64,000 bases of DNA from Mycobacterium malmoense (GTDB lineage: Bacteria; Actinomycetota; Actinomycetes; Mycobacteriales; Mycobacteriaceae): contig NZ_CP080999.1 in the NCBI RefSeq assembly GCF_019645855.1, positions 1,178,001 to 1,242,000 on the forward strand, written 5' to 3'. The position numbers and the translations under genes are program-made. The notes beneath the pieces were generated by a model. The model had not been told where the DNA came from. It made no database searches and saw nothing but the letters and a program-made list of their open reading frames with translations. Position 1 is the first letter of the stretch, and every line of letters starts with the position of its first letter. This document shows, piece by piece, positions 18,456 to 26,870 of this stretch.

Positions 18456-19787
18456 ATGAAACGCAAACAGCACACAACGAGGCGAAATCGCCGTCACGCC
18501 AAGGCACGCCGGGGTGGCCGTGTGATCGGCCTGGGTACGGCAGCCGGCGCCTTTCTCACCGCCGCAATGAGCCCAATAGCAACCACGCCGCCCGCCCGCG
18601 CCGGCGTGCTCGACGCGATCATCGACCCCCTCCTCCAGCCGGTCATCTCCGCTGCCAGCCAGGCCGCCCTCGACGGCGTCAATGCGGGCGCGGTCGCCCT
18701 CGACGGCGTTGGCGCGAGCGCGGCCGCCTTCGAAGGTATTCATTCGGCTGCTCTGGAGGGCATTACCAACAGCATCAATGCCAGCGTCGCTGCGCTGGGT
18801 GCCGGCGGGCTTAGTCCGGCGGTTTTTGAGAGCATCAATTCTGGTGCGGCCGCCGTGGAGGGGATCAATGTCAGTTCCGCTGCCGTCGATCTCGGCGGTC
18901 TGAGTGCTGCGGCTGTCGAAAACCCGCGTGCCGCGCTCAATGACCTCATCTATGGCGCGTTCGACAGCTTCTATATCGGGATTCATGGGGCTGGTGAGGC
19001 ATGGATCGCCAGCCCCACCGGCCAGCAAGTGGACGGGGTAATCAATGCGCCATTCGTCGACTTGTTCGGGCGCGACCTGATCGGCAACGGCGTCAACGGC
19101 TTCACCGGCCAAAACACCTCGTTAATCGGCAGTCTCGGGCTCAACGGCAGCCTCCACGACGGCGGGTTCCTATTCGGCGACGGCGGGTCCGGTGCGGCCG
19201 GCACCGCCGCGCACACCACCGGCTTCGCCGGCGGTGCGGGCGGCCTAATCGGCAACGGCGGCACCGGTGGCACCGGATTTAGCCCAGCCAGCGGTAACGC
19301 TTTTGCCGGCGGCGTCGGCGGTAACGGCGGCACGTTGATGGGTAACGGCGGTATCGGTGGTGTCGGGGGCGCCGGTGGTCCCGAGCACAACGGCGGCGTT
19401 GGTGGTGCCGGCGGTAACGGCGGTTTTTTGTTCGGTAACGGAGGTACTGGTGGTGCTGGCGGTACTGCCGGCAGCGCCGGCGGTTACGGCGGTATCGGTG
19501 GTGCCGGAGGTAACGGCGGCGCGCTGATCGGTCAAGGGGGCAACGGTGCCGCCGGCGGCGCGGGCAGCCTCGGCGGCGGCTACGGCGGTTCCGGCGGGAC
19601 CTCCGGCGGTGCCGGCGGTTTGGGCGGGCTGTTGGCCGGCAACGGTGGTAATGGCGGCAACGGCGGTCTCGGCTACTACGGCGGTGTCGCCGGCGCGCAA
19701 AGCGGTAATGGCGGTCTTGGCGGCCTCGCTGGGATCCTCGGCCAGGCCGGTGCGCACGGCATCAAGCCGACCGCGCCGCCCACCTAA
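18456..19787 (+). CDS. Signal-peptide PGRS protein without PE domain (module 5)
   Basis: 443 residues, with the same basic n-region, hydrophobic core and TPPARAGVLDAIIDPLLQPV junction. The alanine-rich section is shorter by one unit than in module 2. LFGRDLIGNGVNGFTGQNT leads into GGxGG repeats, ending GGLAGILGQAGAHG. The AGGAAGG ribosome binding site and the first 20 codons are almost identical to the other copies. The gap to the porin-like gene is 174 bp, longer than in modules 3 and 4. Probably exported and surface-associated. Confidence 0.85.
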   Translation: MKRKQHTTRRNRRHAKARRGGRVIGLGTAAGAFLTAAMSPIATTPPARAGVLDAIIDPLLQPVISAASQAALDGVNAGAVALDGVGASAAAFEGIHSAALEGITNSINASVAALGAGGLSPAVFESINSGAAAVEGINVSSAAVDLGGLSAAAVENPRAALNDLIYGAFDSFYIGIHGAGEAWIASPTGQQVDGVINAPFVDLFGRDLIGNGVNGFTGQNTSLIGSLGLNGSLHDGGFLFGDGGSGAAGTAAHTTGFAGGAGGLIGNGGTGGTGFSPASGNAFAGGVGGNGGTLMGNGGIGGVGGAGGPEHNGGVGGAGGNGGFLFGNGGTGGAGGTAGSAGGYGGIGGAGGNGGALIGQGGNGAAGGAGSLGGGYGGSGGTSGGAGGLGGLLAGNGGNGGNGGLGYYGGVAGAQSGNGGLGGLAGILGQAGAHGIKPTAPPT

Positions 19788-19961
19788 TACCCAATTCGAC
19801 GCAATGGCCCTCCGCACTATCCCGGTTACCGTCGCGCACAATTCCGGCGCCTCGGCCACATACACCGGCCGACGATTCTCCCGCCCAGATGTCAACGAAT
19901 CAACGACACGCAACACCAGTCTCGGAACACCCAGACTACAGACAGCAAAGGAACAACGCGC

Positions 19962-21149
19962 ATGCAACAGCTAACAGCCCTCCGGCCCCTCGTCATCGCG
20001 GGTGTCGCGGCAGTAGGTGCCAGCCTGATCGCCTTAGCGCCGGCGGTCTCCAACGATGTCGCAGCCGACCTCCAGCGCAGCGTGGTCAATATCCAGGTCG
20101 AGCTGACCGATAACGTGGTGAATCCCGTCGCAACCTGGATCGACGTCTTGCAGACCTCGGGTGCCAACCTCCAGTCGATTTTCAACCAGTGGAGCGAGAT
20201 TCCGTTCCCGGTCCTGCAGCAGATGGCTGCGAACGCGCTCGACTACGCGGGTATCTACGTCGGTGCGTACCAGACCGCTGCGATGGGCGCTTCTAACTTC
20301 TACACCTCAACGTCGTCTGGCAACTTCTTCCCAGCCCTGGTACAGGCTGTCACCGCGTTCCGCGAGCCTGACTTCACCACAGCGTTCGAGGGATTGGATC
20401 AGGCCTTCTGGACACAACCACTGCTGTACATTTTCGAACCGCTCGAAAATACTTTGAAGATCCCTACAGATATCGCGCAGAATTTCGCGAACTTTGTCGC
20501 GTTTATGGATAGCCCTTTTTTGTCCGCAATTGGTTACGATTTTGTCACCCAGCTGCCTCCCGCGTTGGTGCGTGGTTTGGGTGAGGGTGTTCAGAATATT
20601 TACGATGCGTTCGCCTCCGGGGACTTGCTTGGGGGGCTGACCAATGTGGTCAATCTCCCGGGCGTGTTCGCACAGGCAGCCCTCAACGGGGTTAATAGTG
20701 GTCCCGGCGGCATCCTCACCCCCACCGTTGCGGGTCTGCTGTACACTTTGGCGATTTCGGTTCCTGTTGATCTGAGCCAAAAACTTGTTGCTCCCGGTGC
20801 GCAAGACATCGTGCAAGGCGGCAGTGTCTCCTCGGCGCTCTCGGCATTCTTGACCCAACTGACCACCGATTGGCCAAGTCTGCAGGCTTTCGGCGATCAG
20901 TTCATTAATGCCTTTCATTATTTCGTCGATGCGGCCGGCTTCAGCACCGCGGCCAATGTCGCTGGCGTGGGTGATTTCGCCGCTGCGGCGTCGGCTGCCG
21001 GTGCTTTTCCGGTCGATATCGCCAGTGTGGCTCCGTCGATCGCGGCCGACCTGTCTGGCCTGGCCCCGTCGGTCGTGGCGGACCTTGCCGGCCGGCTGCC
21101 GGTCGAGTTCGGGACGCTCGCGGCCAACGTCCTGACGTCGCTGTTCTGA
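19962..21149 (+). CDS. GjpA-porin-like exported protein (module 5)
   Basis: 395 residues from ATG 19962, with AAAGGA upstream and MQQLTALRPLVIAGVAAVG as signal-like segment. Blocks: NPVATWIDVLQTSGANLQ, QQMAANALDYAGIYVGAYQ, EGVQNIYDAFASGDLLGGL, LVAPGAQDIVQGG, and the C-terminus VEFGTLAANVLTSLF. The final 60 residues equal those of the copy at 4909 apart from two changes. The AAA+ gene starts 12 bp after the stop. Exported location and porin-type function are inferred. Confidence 0.75.
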   Translation: MQQLTALRPLVIAGVAAVGASLIALAPAVSNDVAADLQRSVVNIQVELTDNVVNPVATWIDVLQTSGANLQSIFNQWSEIPFPVLQQMAANALDYAGIYVGAYQTAAMGASNFYTSTSSGNFFPALVQAVTAFREPDFTTAFEGLDQAFWTQPLLYIFEPLENTLKIPTDIAQNFANFVAFMDSPFLSAIGYDFVTQLPPALVRGLGEGVQNIYDAFASGDLLGGLTNVVNLPGVFAQAALNGVNSGPGGILTPTVAGLLYTLAISVPVDLSQKLVAPGAQDIVQGGSVSSALSAFLTQLTTDWPSLQAFGDQFINAFHYFVDAAGFSTAANVAGVGDFAAAASAAGAFPVDIASVAPSIAADLSGLAPSVVADLAGRLPVEFGTLAANVLTSLF

Positions 21150-21161
21150 TCCCGCTGCGGC

Positions 21162-22178
21162 GTGAACCCGCCCAGCGCAGGTGAGACCCACACCAGTGCT
21201 GGGCGGGCTGGTTGCCGGATCGCCACCGCCGATGCTGACACGGTTGCTGGCACCGGTATGGGGGGCGTCGCTCTGGCCGCCGAGTGTCGGGAGGTGCTTG
21301 AGTGGGCGCGGACGCGTGTCGATGAGTTGGTCGGTTTGGCCGAGGCGAAAGAACGGTTCGCGGTGTGGTGCACCGCACTTGAGCTCGACCAGCATCGTGT
21401 CGAGCACAGTGTGGTGAGGTCGTGCGCGCGAAACCATATGGTGTTTCTGGGCGCACCAGGTACGGCGAAAACGACGTTCGCCCGGGTCATCGGTGAAGTG
21501 TTGTTCGGGGTGGGCACGATCACGCGCCCGCAGGTCACCGTGGTCAGCGCAGGCGACATCGTCGGGGGTGACCTTTGGTGCAGCGCGGCCAGGATGAGGG
21601 ATGTGTGCGAGGAGGCGCGCGGTGGGGTGCTGTTGATCGACGAGGCCTACCGGCTGGACCCGGACACCGAAGACCACGCTTTCGGTGTGGAGGCGATCAC
21701 CACACTGCGGACCTGCATGGCGGCATACCGCAACGGGCTTGTGGTCATCCTGGCCGGCTACCCCGGCCCGATGCGCGACTTCTTGACAGCCCATGCTGGG
21801 TTGGCCGCTCGATTCCCCCTCACCGTGACTTTCGCCAGCTACACCCCGCAGGAAGTCGTCGCGATTGGGCGCCGGCTGGCCGGCAAGGAGCATCTGGTTG
21901 TCGAGGACAGTGCGTGGGAGCTGCTGGGTGCCGAAGCAATCCGGCTGCGGTCGATCCCGCATGGCCCTGGCACGCTGCTGGATGTGGCCGGCAACGCCCG
22001 TTATGTCGGTGAGGTGATCGCGGTGTGTCGGCGTGCGCGAACCCGCCGATTACGCAGGCTGGCGCCCAGCCCCCGCGATCTCGAGCAACTCGTGCGCACC
22101 GACCCCGGCATCCTCCACGTCAGCGCCGTGGACATGGGACGCGCGATCGCTGCAGCACGCCCAGCCGCAGCACCCTAA
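21162..22178 (+). CDS. EccA/CbbX-like AAA+ protein (module 5, altered Walker A)
   Basis: 338 residues from the GTG shared with copy 2; an ATG at 21258 would give a shorter form. Walker A is GAPGTAKT, Walker B LLIDEAYRL, arginine in GLAARFP, sensor 2 GNARYVGEV. It has DTEDHAFGVEAI where copies 2-4 have a shorter EIDG loop, a feature shared only with copy 1. Last member of the array; homology to the other modules stops about 40 bp beyond the stop codon. Confidence 0.8.
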   Translation: MNPPSAGETHTSAGRAGCRIATADADTVAGTGMGGVALAAECREVLEWARTRVDELVGLAEAKERFAVWCTALELDQHRVEHSVVRSCARNHMVFLGAPGTAKTTFARVIGEVLFGVGTITRPQVTVVSAGDIVGGDLWCSAARMRDVCEEARGGVLLIDEAYRLDPDTEDHAFGVEAITTLRTCMAAYRNGLVVILAGYPGPMRDFLTAHAGLAARFPLTVTFASYTPQEVVAIGRRLAGKEHLVVEDSAWELLGAEAIRLRSIPHGPGTLLDVAGNARYVGEVIAVCRRARTRRLRRLAPSPRDLEQLVRTDPGILHVSAVDMGRAIAAARPAAAP

Positions 22179-22451
22179 ATCCGGTGTACCGACACTGATC
22201 CCGGAACACCGAAATCCACGTAAGGCCGCTCTCCGCCTCGTACCTGATCGTGCAGTTCACCGCCTTCCGCAGTGCGGAGGTACCAGTGGAAATTTGAAAT
22301 AACTTACAGCCGTTCAGCTTTGGCATATAGGGCGGCTGGCGGCCTTCGAGAAAAGGACAAATGACCGAACGGGGAATGGTTCTCGCTGTCGCACGATGGC
22401 ATAGCAGCGTTCAAGCGCCGCGGCCGCTTCATGTGACCCCCGCCCTAGGGT

Positions 22452-22709
22452 TTACGCGCGTTCTACTGCGCCCGGCGCGAACTGCATCACCGCGGCACCA
22501 CTGGCGCGCACCGAGAACCACCACGGCCCCTCGGGCGCACGGTCAACGTGGTTCTCGATGCTTGTCCAGCGGGTGGCCAACCGCACCATCTGATCCCACG
22601 CAGGCTTGCGCCCAATATCGCCATGCAGGTGAATCACCTTGAGCCTGTGTGTAATCGCCAGCTCGGCTTCGGCCGGCCTGGTACGCAGCCGCTTGTCGTT
22701 GGTAATCAT
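22452..22709 (-). CDS. VapC45-like PIN-domain toxin, N-terminus uncertain or lost
   Basis: From ATG 22709 it encodes 85 residues with DPEW-adjacent folds of PIN-like toxins (VMITNDKRLRTRPAE, then HRLKVIHLHGD). The same frame stays open about 49 codons upstream (to about 22856, overlapping the antitoxin), and this stretch looks coding: DARFSRPPVEELLPRGVTD and DPEWIPIVGDRSW. That extension contains no ATG, GTG or TTG, and the usual start of such toxins is not recognisable. The toxin therefore either starts internally as a truncated protein or has lost its start. The partner antitoxin lies just upstream. PIN toxins are ribonucleases; activity here is doubtful. Confidence 0.6.
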   Translation of the reverse strand: MITNDKRLRTRPAEAELAITHRLKVIHLHGDIGRKPAWDQMVRLATRWTSIENHVDRAPEGPWWFSVRASGAAVMQFAPGAVERA

Positions 22710-22810
22710 TACCCAGCTGCGATCACCGACGATCGGAATCCACTCGGGGTCCGTAACACCACGCGGCAGTAGCTCCTCAACGGGTGGACGGCTGAAGCGC
22801 GCGTCGGTGC

Positions 22811-23509
22811 CTACGCCGCCGCCAACCGGTACCTTGCTGTGTAGGCGATCGCTTGATCCACCTGCCGCAGGCTGAGCCCGTACTCCGCGGCCAAAACCTC
22901 GTGCGGCTCACCGCTATTGGCCATGCCGGCGATCGTGACAGGCGAGACTCGACGACCGACGAATGTGGGCTGCCCGCTGTAGCGCATCGGGTTAATCACG
23001 ATGTCGGGGAAGTCGCGGTCTGCGGGGATTTCGGCGATTATGGCCTCGCCGTTCTCGTCCATCCCGAGGGTAGCCAGGTTGGCGAGCCACCGGCCGTCGC
23101 CGAGCAATTGCTGACCGGTGCGTATGACGACCTCATGCTCCGATTCTTCGTCTTTTATCGTGAGATCGCGGTCGTGGACAGAGAGATACGGGCGCATAAG
23201 CGCCAATGGATACTGTGTGTCGAACTGTCGCCGTAGTTCGTCAATCGCCGCCCGCAATCGTGGGATTGGAACGTTCTTCACGTCGCGGAACTCGGCGAGT
23301 ATGCGTGTCTCGACGAATTCGCCCCAGGTAACCCACGGGGTGTCGCGTGGCTTTACCCGCAAAATCGGGTCGTAGGCCTTCCCGGCGCGTTCGTAACCGT
23401 TGATCCATCGCCGCGCTGTCCCGCCGTGCAGTCCGATCAGCCGATCCACCTCGGCGTATACGTAGACCTCGCGATCGAGCATCGAGGTAACAACCATGTG
23501 CGTAAGCAT
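22811..23509 (-). CDS. VapB45-like DUF433 antitoxin
   Basis: 232 residues; in-frame starts at 23497 and 23482 are possible. The N-terminal part (YAEVDRLIGLHGGTARRWI) looks like a MerR/HTH-type DNA-binding segment. The C-terminal DUF433 region has RYSGQPTFVGRRVSPVTIAG and the HEVLAAEYGLSLRQVDQAI helix. DUF433 proteins act as antitoxins and autorepressors for PIN-like toxins; the size and order resemble Rv2018-Rv2019 (VapBC45) of M. tuberculosis, recalled from memory. It is transcribed before the toxin, and the two reading frames overlap if the toxin is extended. Confidence 0.75.
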   Translation of the reverse strand: MLTHMVVTSMLDREVYVYAEVDRLIGLHGGTARRWINGYERAGKAYDPILRVKPRDTPWVTWGEFVETRILAEFRDVKNVPIPRLRAAIDELRRQFDTQYPLALMRPYLSVHDRDLTIKDEESEHEVVIRTGQQLLGDGRWLANLATLGMDENGEAIIAEIPADRDFPDIVINPMRYSGQPTFVGRRVSPVTIAGMANSGEPHEVLAAEYGLSLRQVDQAIAYTARYRLAAA

Positions 23510-23589
23510 GACACAACGCTATTGGTGGAGCCTGACACCTCACGGTAAAGCGCCCGCCCGGCCCGGCAGGCGAGGATGACCGGCCGCCG

Positions 23590-23637
23590 TTGCCGCCGTA
23601 GGCCGACAGCCGCGCGTAGAGCAGTCTGGGGTTGCGC
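23590..23637. repeat. 48-bp displaced copy of a CoA-transferase gene segment
   Basis: Matches 31861-31908, inside the CoA-transferase gene, with a single mismatch (G for T). On the minus strand it encodes NPRLLYARLSAYGGNG, the NPRLIYARLSAYGGNG of the intact gene. It abuts the acyl-CoA dehydrogenase fragment without any spacer. Confidence 0.85.
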
Positions 23638-23768
23638 TCTTCGGCGGCTACGGCTACACGCGGGACTTCCCCGTCGAGCGGATGATGCGCGGCGCCAAGA
23701 TCACCCGGATCTACGAGGGCACCAATCAGATTGAGCGCGTGGCGATGTCGCGGGCGCCGCTGCGCTAA
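23637..23768 (+). pseudogene. C-terminal fragment of an acyl-CoA dehydrogenase (fadE25-like)
   Basis: 43 codons and a stop: LFGGYGYTRDFPVERMM, then AKITRIYEGTNQIERVAMSR and PLR. This is the C-terminal flavin/substrate-binding end of acyl-CoA dehydrogenases, which includes the GYGY, YEGTNQI and R-rich terminus. Nothing upstream belongs to the gene: the sequence switches directly to a CoA-transferase fragment on the other strand. In M. tuberculosis fadE25 (Rv3274c) lies close to Rv3272, so this is a fitting leftover of the ancestral neighbour, but another fadE cannot be excluded. Confidence 0.8.
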
Positions 23769-23797
23769 CGCCGCCAAGCCCTAATGCCCGTCGCTAG

Positions 23798-24661
23798 CTA
23801 TGTGGATTCCGAATGGCGCCGCGCGAACCAGGTGATCAGCCGGCCGACGATGATCAGCAGCAGCAGGAACACGATCAGCAAGAACGCCGCGTCATAGGAC
23901 AGGTCTTGGGCCGTCCGCGACGGCTGGTTGTAAAACGTCCAGATCGGGTAAGTCAGGTAACCGACCGGTGAGTCGGTGAGCTGTCCGCTCGGGAGCGAAT
24001 TCGACCAGCCCGCCGTGTACAGCAATGGCGCCGTCTCGCCGATCGCCAGCGCGAGCGCCACCAGCATCCCGGTGATGATTCCGGGCACCGCCGACTTCAG
24101 CACAATTTTGCGCAGCATCCAACCGGTCGGCAGCCCGAGCGCCTCCGCCCCTTCCCGGTATGAGGTCGGCACCTGAGAAAGCGCGGACTCGGTGGCCTTG
24201 GCGATGTATGGAATGCTCATGACCGACAGCACCAACACCCCGGCCGCCAGGGAAAACCCCCAGTCGAAGTTCACTACGAGCGCGATATAGCCGACGTAGC
24301 CGAGCACGATGGACGGGATGCCGGAAAGCACCTCGTAGGTGCCGCGCAGAATCGATTGCGTTCTGCCGGTGGCGAATTCGGACAGATAGATCCCGGTCAA
24401 CACGGCCACGGTGCCACCCACCAGCATGACCCCCAACCCCAAGACGGCGGTACCGACGATCGCGTTGCGTAGACCGCCACCGTTGCCCTGCGTGTCCTGC
24501 ACCAGCACATTCCAATTGATGACCGGCAAGGCACGGCCGACGACTCCGATCAGCATCCACAACGTCGGGACGATCACCACCGCCAGGCAGCAGAAGCATG
24601 CGGCCCACCACAACGCGTTGACGATCTTGCGCCGAGTGGCGACCGACCGCAGTTCGCTCAC
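23798..24661 (-). CDS. pstA2: Phosphate ABC transporter permease PstA
   Basis: 287 residues from a GTG one base after the pstC stop; the frame is open further upstream. It is an integral membrane permease with about six hydrophobic segments. The EAA motif is EGAEALGLPTGWMLRKIVL, followed by IGETAPLLYTAG, which is typical of PstA. With PstC it forms the channel that PstB energises to import the phosphate delivered by PstS. Last gene of the minus-strand pstS1-pstC1-pstA2 set; order and size match Rv0936 of M. tuberculosis. The 3' neighbour is the recombination scar at 23590-23768. Confidence 0.92.
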   Translation of the reverse strand: MSELRSVATRRKIVNALWWAACFCCLAVVIVPTLWMLIGVVGRALPVINWNVLVQDTQGNGGGLRNAIVGTAVLGLGVMLVGGTVAVLTGIYLSEFATGRTQSILRGTYEVLSGIPSIVLGYVGYIALVVNFDWGFSLAAGVLVLSVMSIPYIAKATESALSQVPTSYREGAEALGLPTGWMLRKIVLKSAVPGIITGMLVALALAIGETAPLLYTAGWSNSLPSGQLTDSPVGYLTYPIWTFYNQPSRTAQDLSYDAAFLLIVFLLLLIIVGRLITWFARRHSEST

Positions 24662-24662
24662 G

Positions 24663-25733
24663 TCAAATACCTCGCCCGACTGGCAGCGCGGTACCTGACA
24701 CCCGGCGCACCAGCGCGCGAGCGGCCACATTCGTCAGCAACGTGATCACCATCAGCACCAGAGATACCTCGGCGAGTGTCTTTACCGCGAAGTTGGTGGA
24801 GTCGGTCATCGCCGAATCCAGCTGTGACACCACGGTGGCCGCAATGGTGGTCATGGTCGAGTAGATGTTGGTGGGCATCGCGCCCAGGATCGCACCGGAC
24901 ACCATGGCCACGGCCATCGTCTCCCCAAGCGCACGCCCTAGTCCCAGGACCACGGCGCCGATGATGCCGCTGGACACCCACGGCAGTGTGACCCTGCGGG
25001 CACACTCCCAATCAGACATTCCCAGCGCCGTCGCGCCCTCGCGGGGCAGCAACGGCACCTGTCGGATCAAGTCGCGGCTGGTGCTGGCGATGATCGGGAT
25101 GATCATCACCGCCAGCACCAGACCGGACACCAGCATGCCTTCTCCGTTACCGGTGTCACCGCGAAAGTAGTCGAGCACCGGCACGTCGGGAGCGTTGCGG
25201 GCGATCACCGGCGCGACGTGGTGAGCGACGAACGGCCCGAACGTCATCGCCCCCCAGAGCCCGACGACGACGCTGGGGATGCCGGCGAGCAACTCGAGCA
25301 TCATTCCGACGGTCGACGCGAGACGTTTCGGCAACCGTTCCACGATCGCCAACGCCGCTCCGATGGACACCGGCACCGCGACGATCAGGGCAATCGCAGA
25401 GGTCGCCAGGGTCCCGACGATCAGCGGCAATGCCCCGTAATAGGCGCCGACCGGATGGGGGACACCGCGGGTGACGACGGTGTCACCGTAGGTGTTACCC
25501 GGGTTCCATTCGGTAGCGGCGAAAAAATGCAGCCCGTTGAGCCTGATCGCGGGCAGCGCCTCGATAGTCAACGTCGCGAGCACGAACACGAGCGCGAGCA
25601 GCGGGATCACCGCACCGAGTCCGCCCAGCCACCGGACGGCGAGGCCTGCGCGGCTCGCGTCACGGATGCGGCCCAGCGTGTGCCGAACGACGGTCAAGCC
25701 GCCCGGCGCGCGCTGTTTAAGGGGCAGGACCAA
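24663..25733 (-). CDS. pstC1: Phosphate ABC transporter permease PstC
   Basis: 356 residues from a TTG at 25733; shorter starts are possible and would be nearer the usual length of about 338. It has an N-terminal membrane segment (VIPLLALVFVLATLTIEAL), the PstC-typical periplasmic loop with FFAATEWNPG, and the cytoplasmic EAA loop EGATALGMSDWECARRV ending in LGRALGETMAVAM. It pairs with PstA in the inner membrane. The gene starts 4 bp after pstS1, so the two are likely co-translated. Likely induced at low phosphate with the rest of the cluster. Confidence 0.92.
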   Translation of the reverse strand: MVLPLKQRAPGGLTVVRHTLGRIRDASRAGLAVRWLGGLGAVIPLLALVFVLATLTIEALPAIRLNGLHFFAATEWNPGNTYGDTVVTRGVPHPVGAYYGALPLIVGTLATSAIALIVAVPVSIGAALAIVERLPKRLASTVGMMLELLAGIPSVVVGLWGAMTFGPFVAHHVAPVIARNAPDVPVLDYFRGDTGNGEGMLVSGLVLAVMIIPIIASTSRDLIRQVPLLPREGATALGMSDWECARRVTLPWVSSGIIGAVVLGLGRALGETMAVAMVSGAILGAMPTNIYSTMTTIAATVVSQLDSAMTDSTNFAVKTLAEVSLVLMVITLLTNVAARALVRRVSGTALPVGRGI

Positions 25734-25737
25734 CGAA

Positions 25738-26862
25738 TCAGCTTGCTATCTTGGCGATCTGGGCGTCAGACATCTTCACCACCGCGGCGGGCAGCGGCTG
25801 AAAGTGAACCTGGTCGAGGAACGACTTGCCGTTACCGTCGGTCAACGCCCAGTGCAGAAACGCCTGCAACGTTTGTGCGGTGGCGGCATCCTTTTGATGG
25901 TTATTGACGATGGCGTACTCATAGTTGACGATCGGGTATCCGTCGGCGGCGCGCCCGTCGATCATGGAAACGGCTTGATTCTCTGGGGTTTTGGCGGCGA
26001 AGCTGCCGGCCGCGGACTGAATGCTTTGGGCGTCCGGCAGCACGTATTTACCGGAGCTGTTGCCCAGCTGGGCTTCCCCCAGTCCCCTTTGGTTGGCCTG
26101 GTCGAGGAAGCTGATGCCGATGTAGGCCACACAACCGGGGGTCTCAGCGCAGCCGGTCACCATGCCGCCATTGCCGTTCTCGCCCAGCGCACCCGGCACC
26201 GCGGGGAAGTCGACGGTGGTGCCGAAGCCGGGGGATTTGCCCCAGCCATCGGAGTCTTGTTTCGACAGATACTGGGTGAACAAGAAGGTGTCGCCGGACC
26301 CGTCGGAACGGTGCAGCGGCACCACCGTCGTTCCGGGCAGGTTGACCCCGGGATTGAGGGCCGCGATCTGCGGGTCGTTCCAGGTTTTGACCTTGCCCTG
26401 GTACATGGCCGCCAGCACTTTGCCATTGAGCTTCAATTGCTCTTTAACACCGGGCAGGTTGTAGTTGACCTGCTGAGCGGAAATGGCCAACGCGATGTTC
26501 ATCAACCCCTTGTGGGCGGCCATGTCGCCCTCGGACAAATAGGCGTCGGAGGCGCCGATGTCGATCGCCCCGGCAGCGGCCTGCGAGATGCCGGTACCCG
26601 AACCGGTACCCGCCGTGGTGATCGTGACGTTCGGGTACTTGTCGTGATAGGCGGGAGCCCACAGATTGAACAACGGGTAAAGCAGCGTGCTACCGGTCTC
26701 CGACAACGCCACCGGTGACGATGCGGGCGTCGTTGCAACCGGACCGGCGTTTCCCCCGGGTTTCGACGAACCGCCTGTTGATTGCGAACCGCAGGCTGCT
26801 GAGGCCAGCACCAGCGGCACAATGGCCGACAGCGCTAACAATGCACGAATCTTCACGTCCAC
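25738..26862 (-). CDS. pstS1: Phosphate-binding lipoprotein PstS
   Basis: 374 residues. Signal peptide with lipobox ending SAAC (Cys about residue 25), a Ser/Pro/Gly-rich linker, then ETGSTLLYPLFNLW, the TGSGTGISQAAAG phosphate-binding loop, and SDGSGDTFLFTQYL with the Ser/Asp/Arg cluster that binds phosphate. A disulfide pair is probable in GCAETPGC. This is the extracytoplasmic receptor of the Pst transporter and closely matches the 38-kDa antigen PstS1 (Rv0934) as I recall it. GTG start at 26862; GTG 26856 is an alternative. pstB lies 8 bp upstream. Confidence 0.93.
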   Translation of the reverse strand: MDVKIRALLALSAIVPLVLASAACGSQSTGGSSKPGGNAGPVATTPASSPVALSETGSTLLYPLFNLWAPAYHDKYPNVTITTAGTGSGTGISQAAAGAIDIGASDAYLSEGDMAAHKGLMNIALAISAQQVNYNLPGVKEQLKLNGKVLAAMYQGKVKTWNDPQIAALNPGVNLPGTTVVPLHRSDGSGDTFLFTQYLSKQDSDGWGKSPGFGTTVDFPAVPGALGENGNGGMVTGCAETPGCVAYIGISFLDQANQRGLGEAQLGNSSGKYVLPDAQSIQSAAGSFAAKTPENQAVSMIDGRAADGYPIVNYEYAIVNNHQKDAATAQTLQAFLHWALTDGNGKSFLDQVHFQPLPAAVVKMSDAQIAKIAS

Positions 26863-26870
26863 ACCTTTCG

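Noticed and set aside
1..22178. Composite transposon carrying the modules
   Set aside because: No transposase gene and no terminal inverted repeats could be seen at module borders; homologous recombination explains the pattern better.
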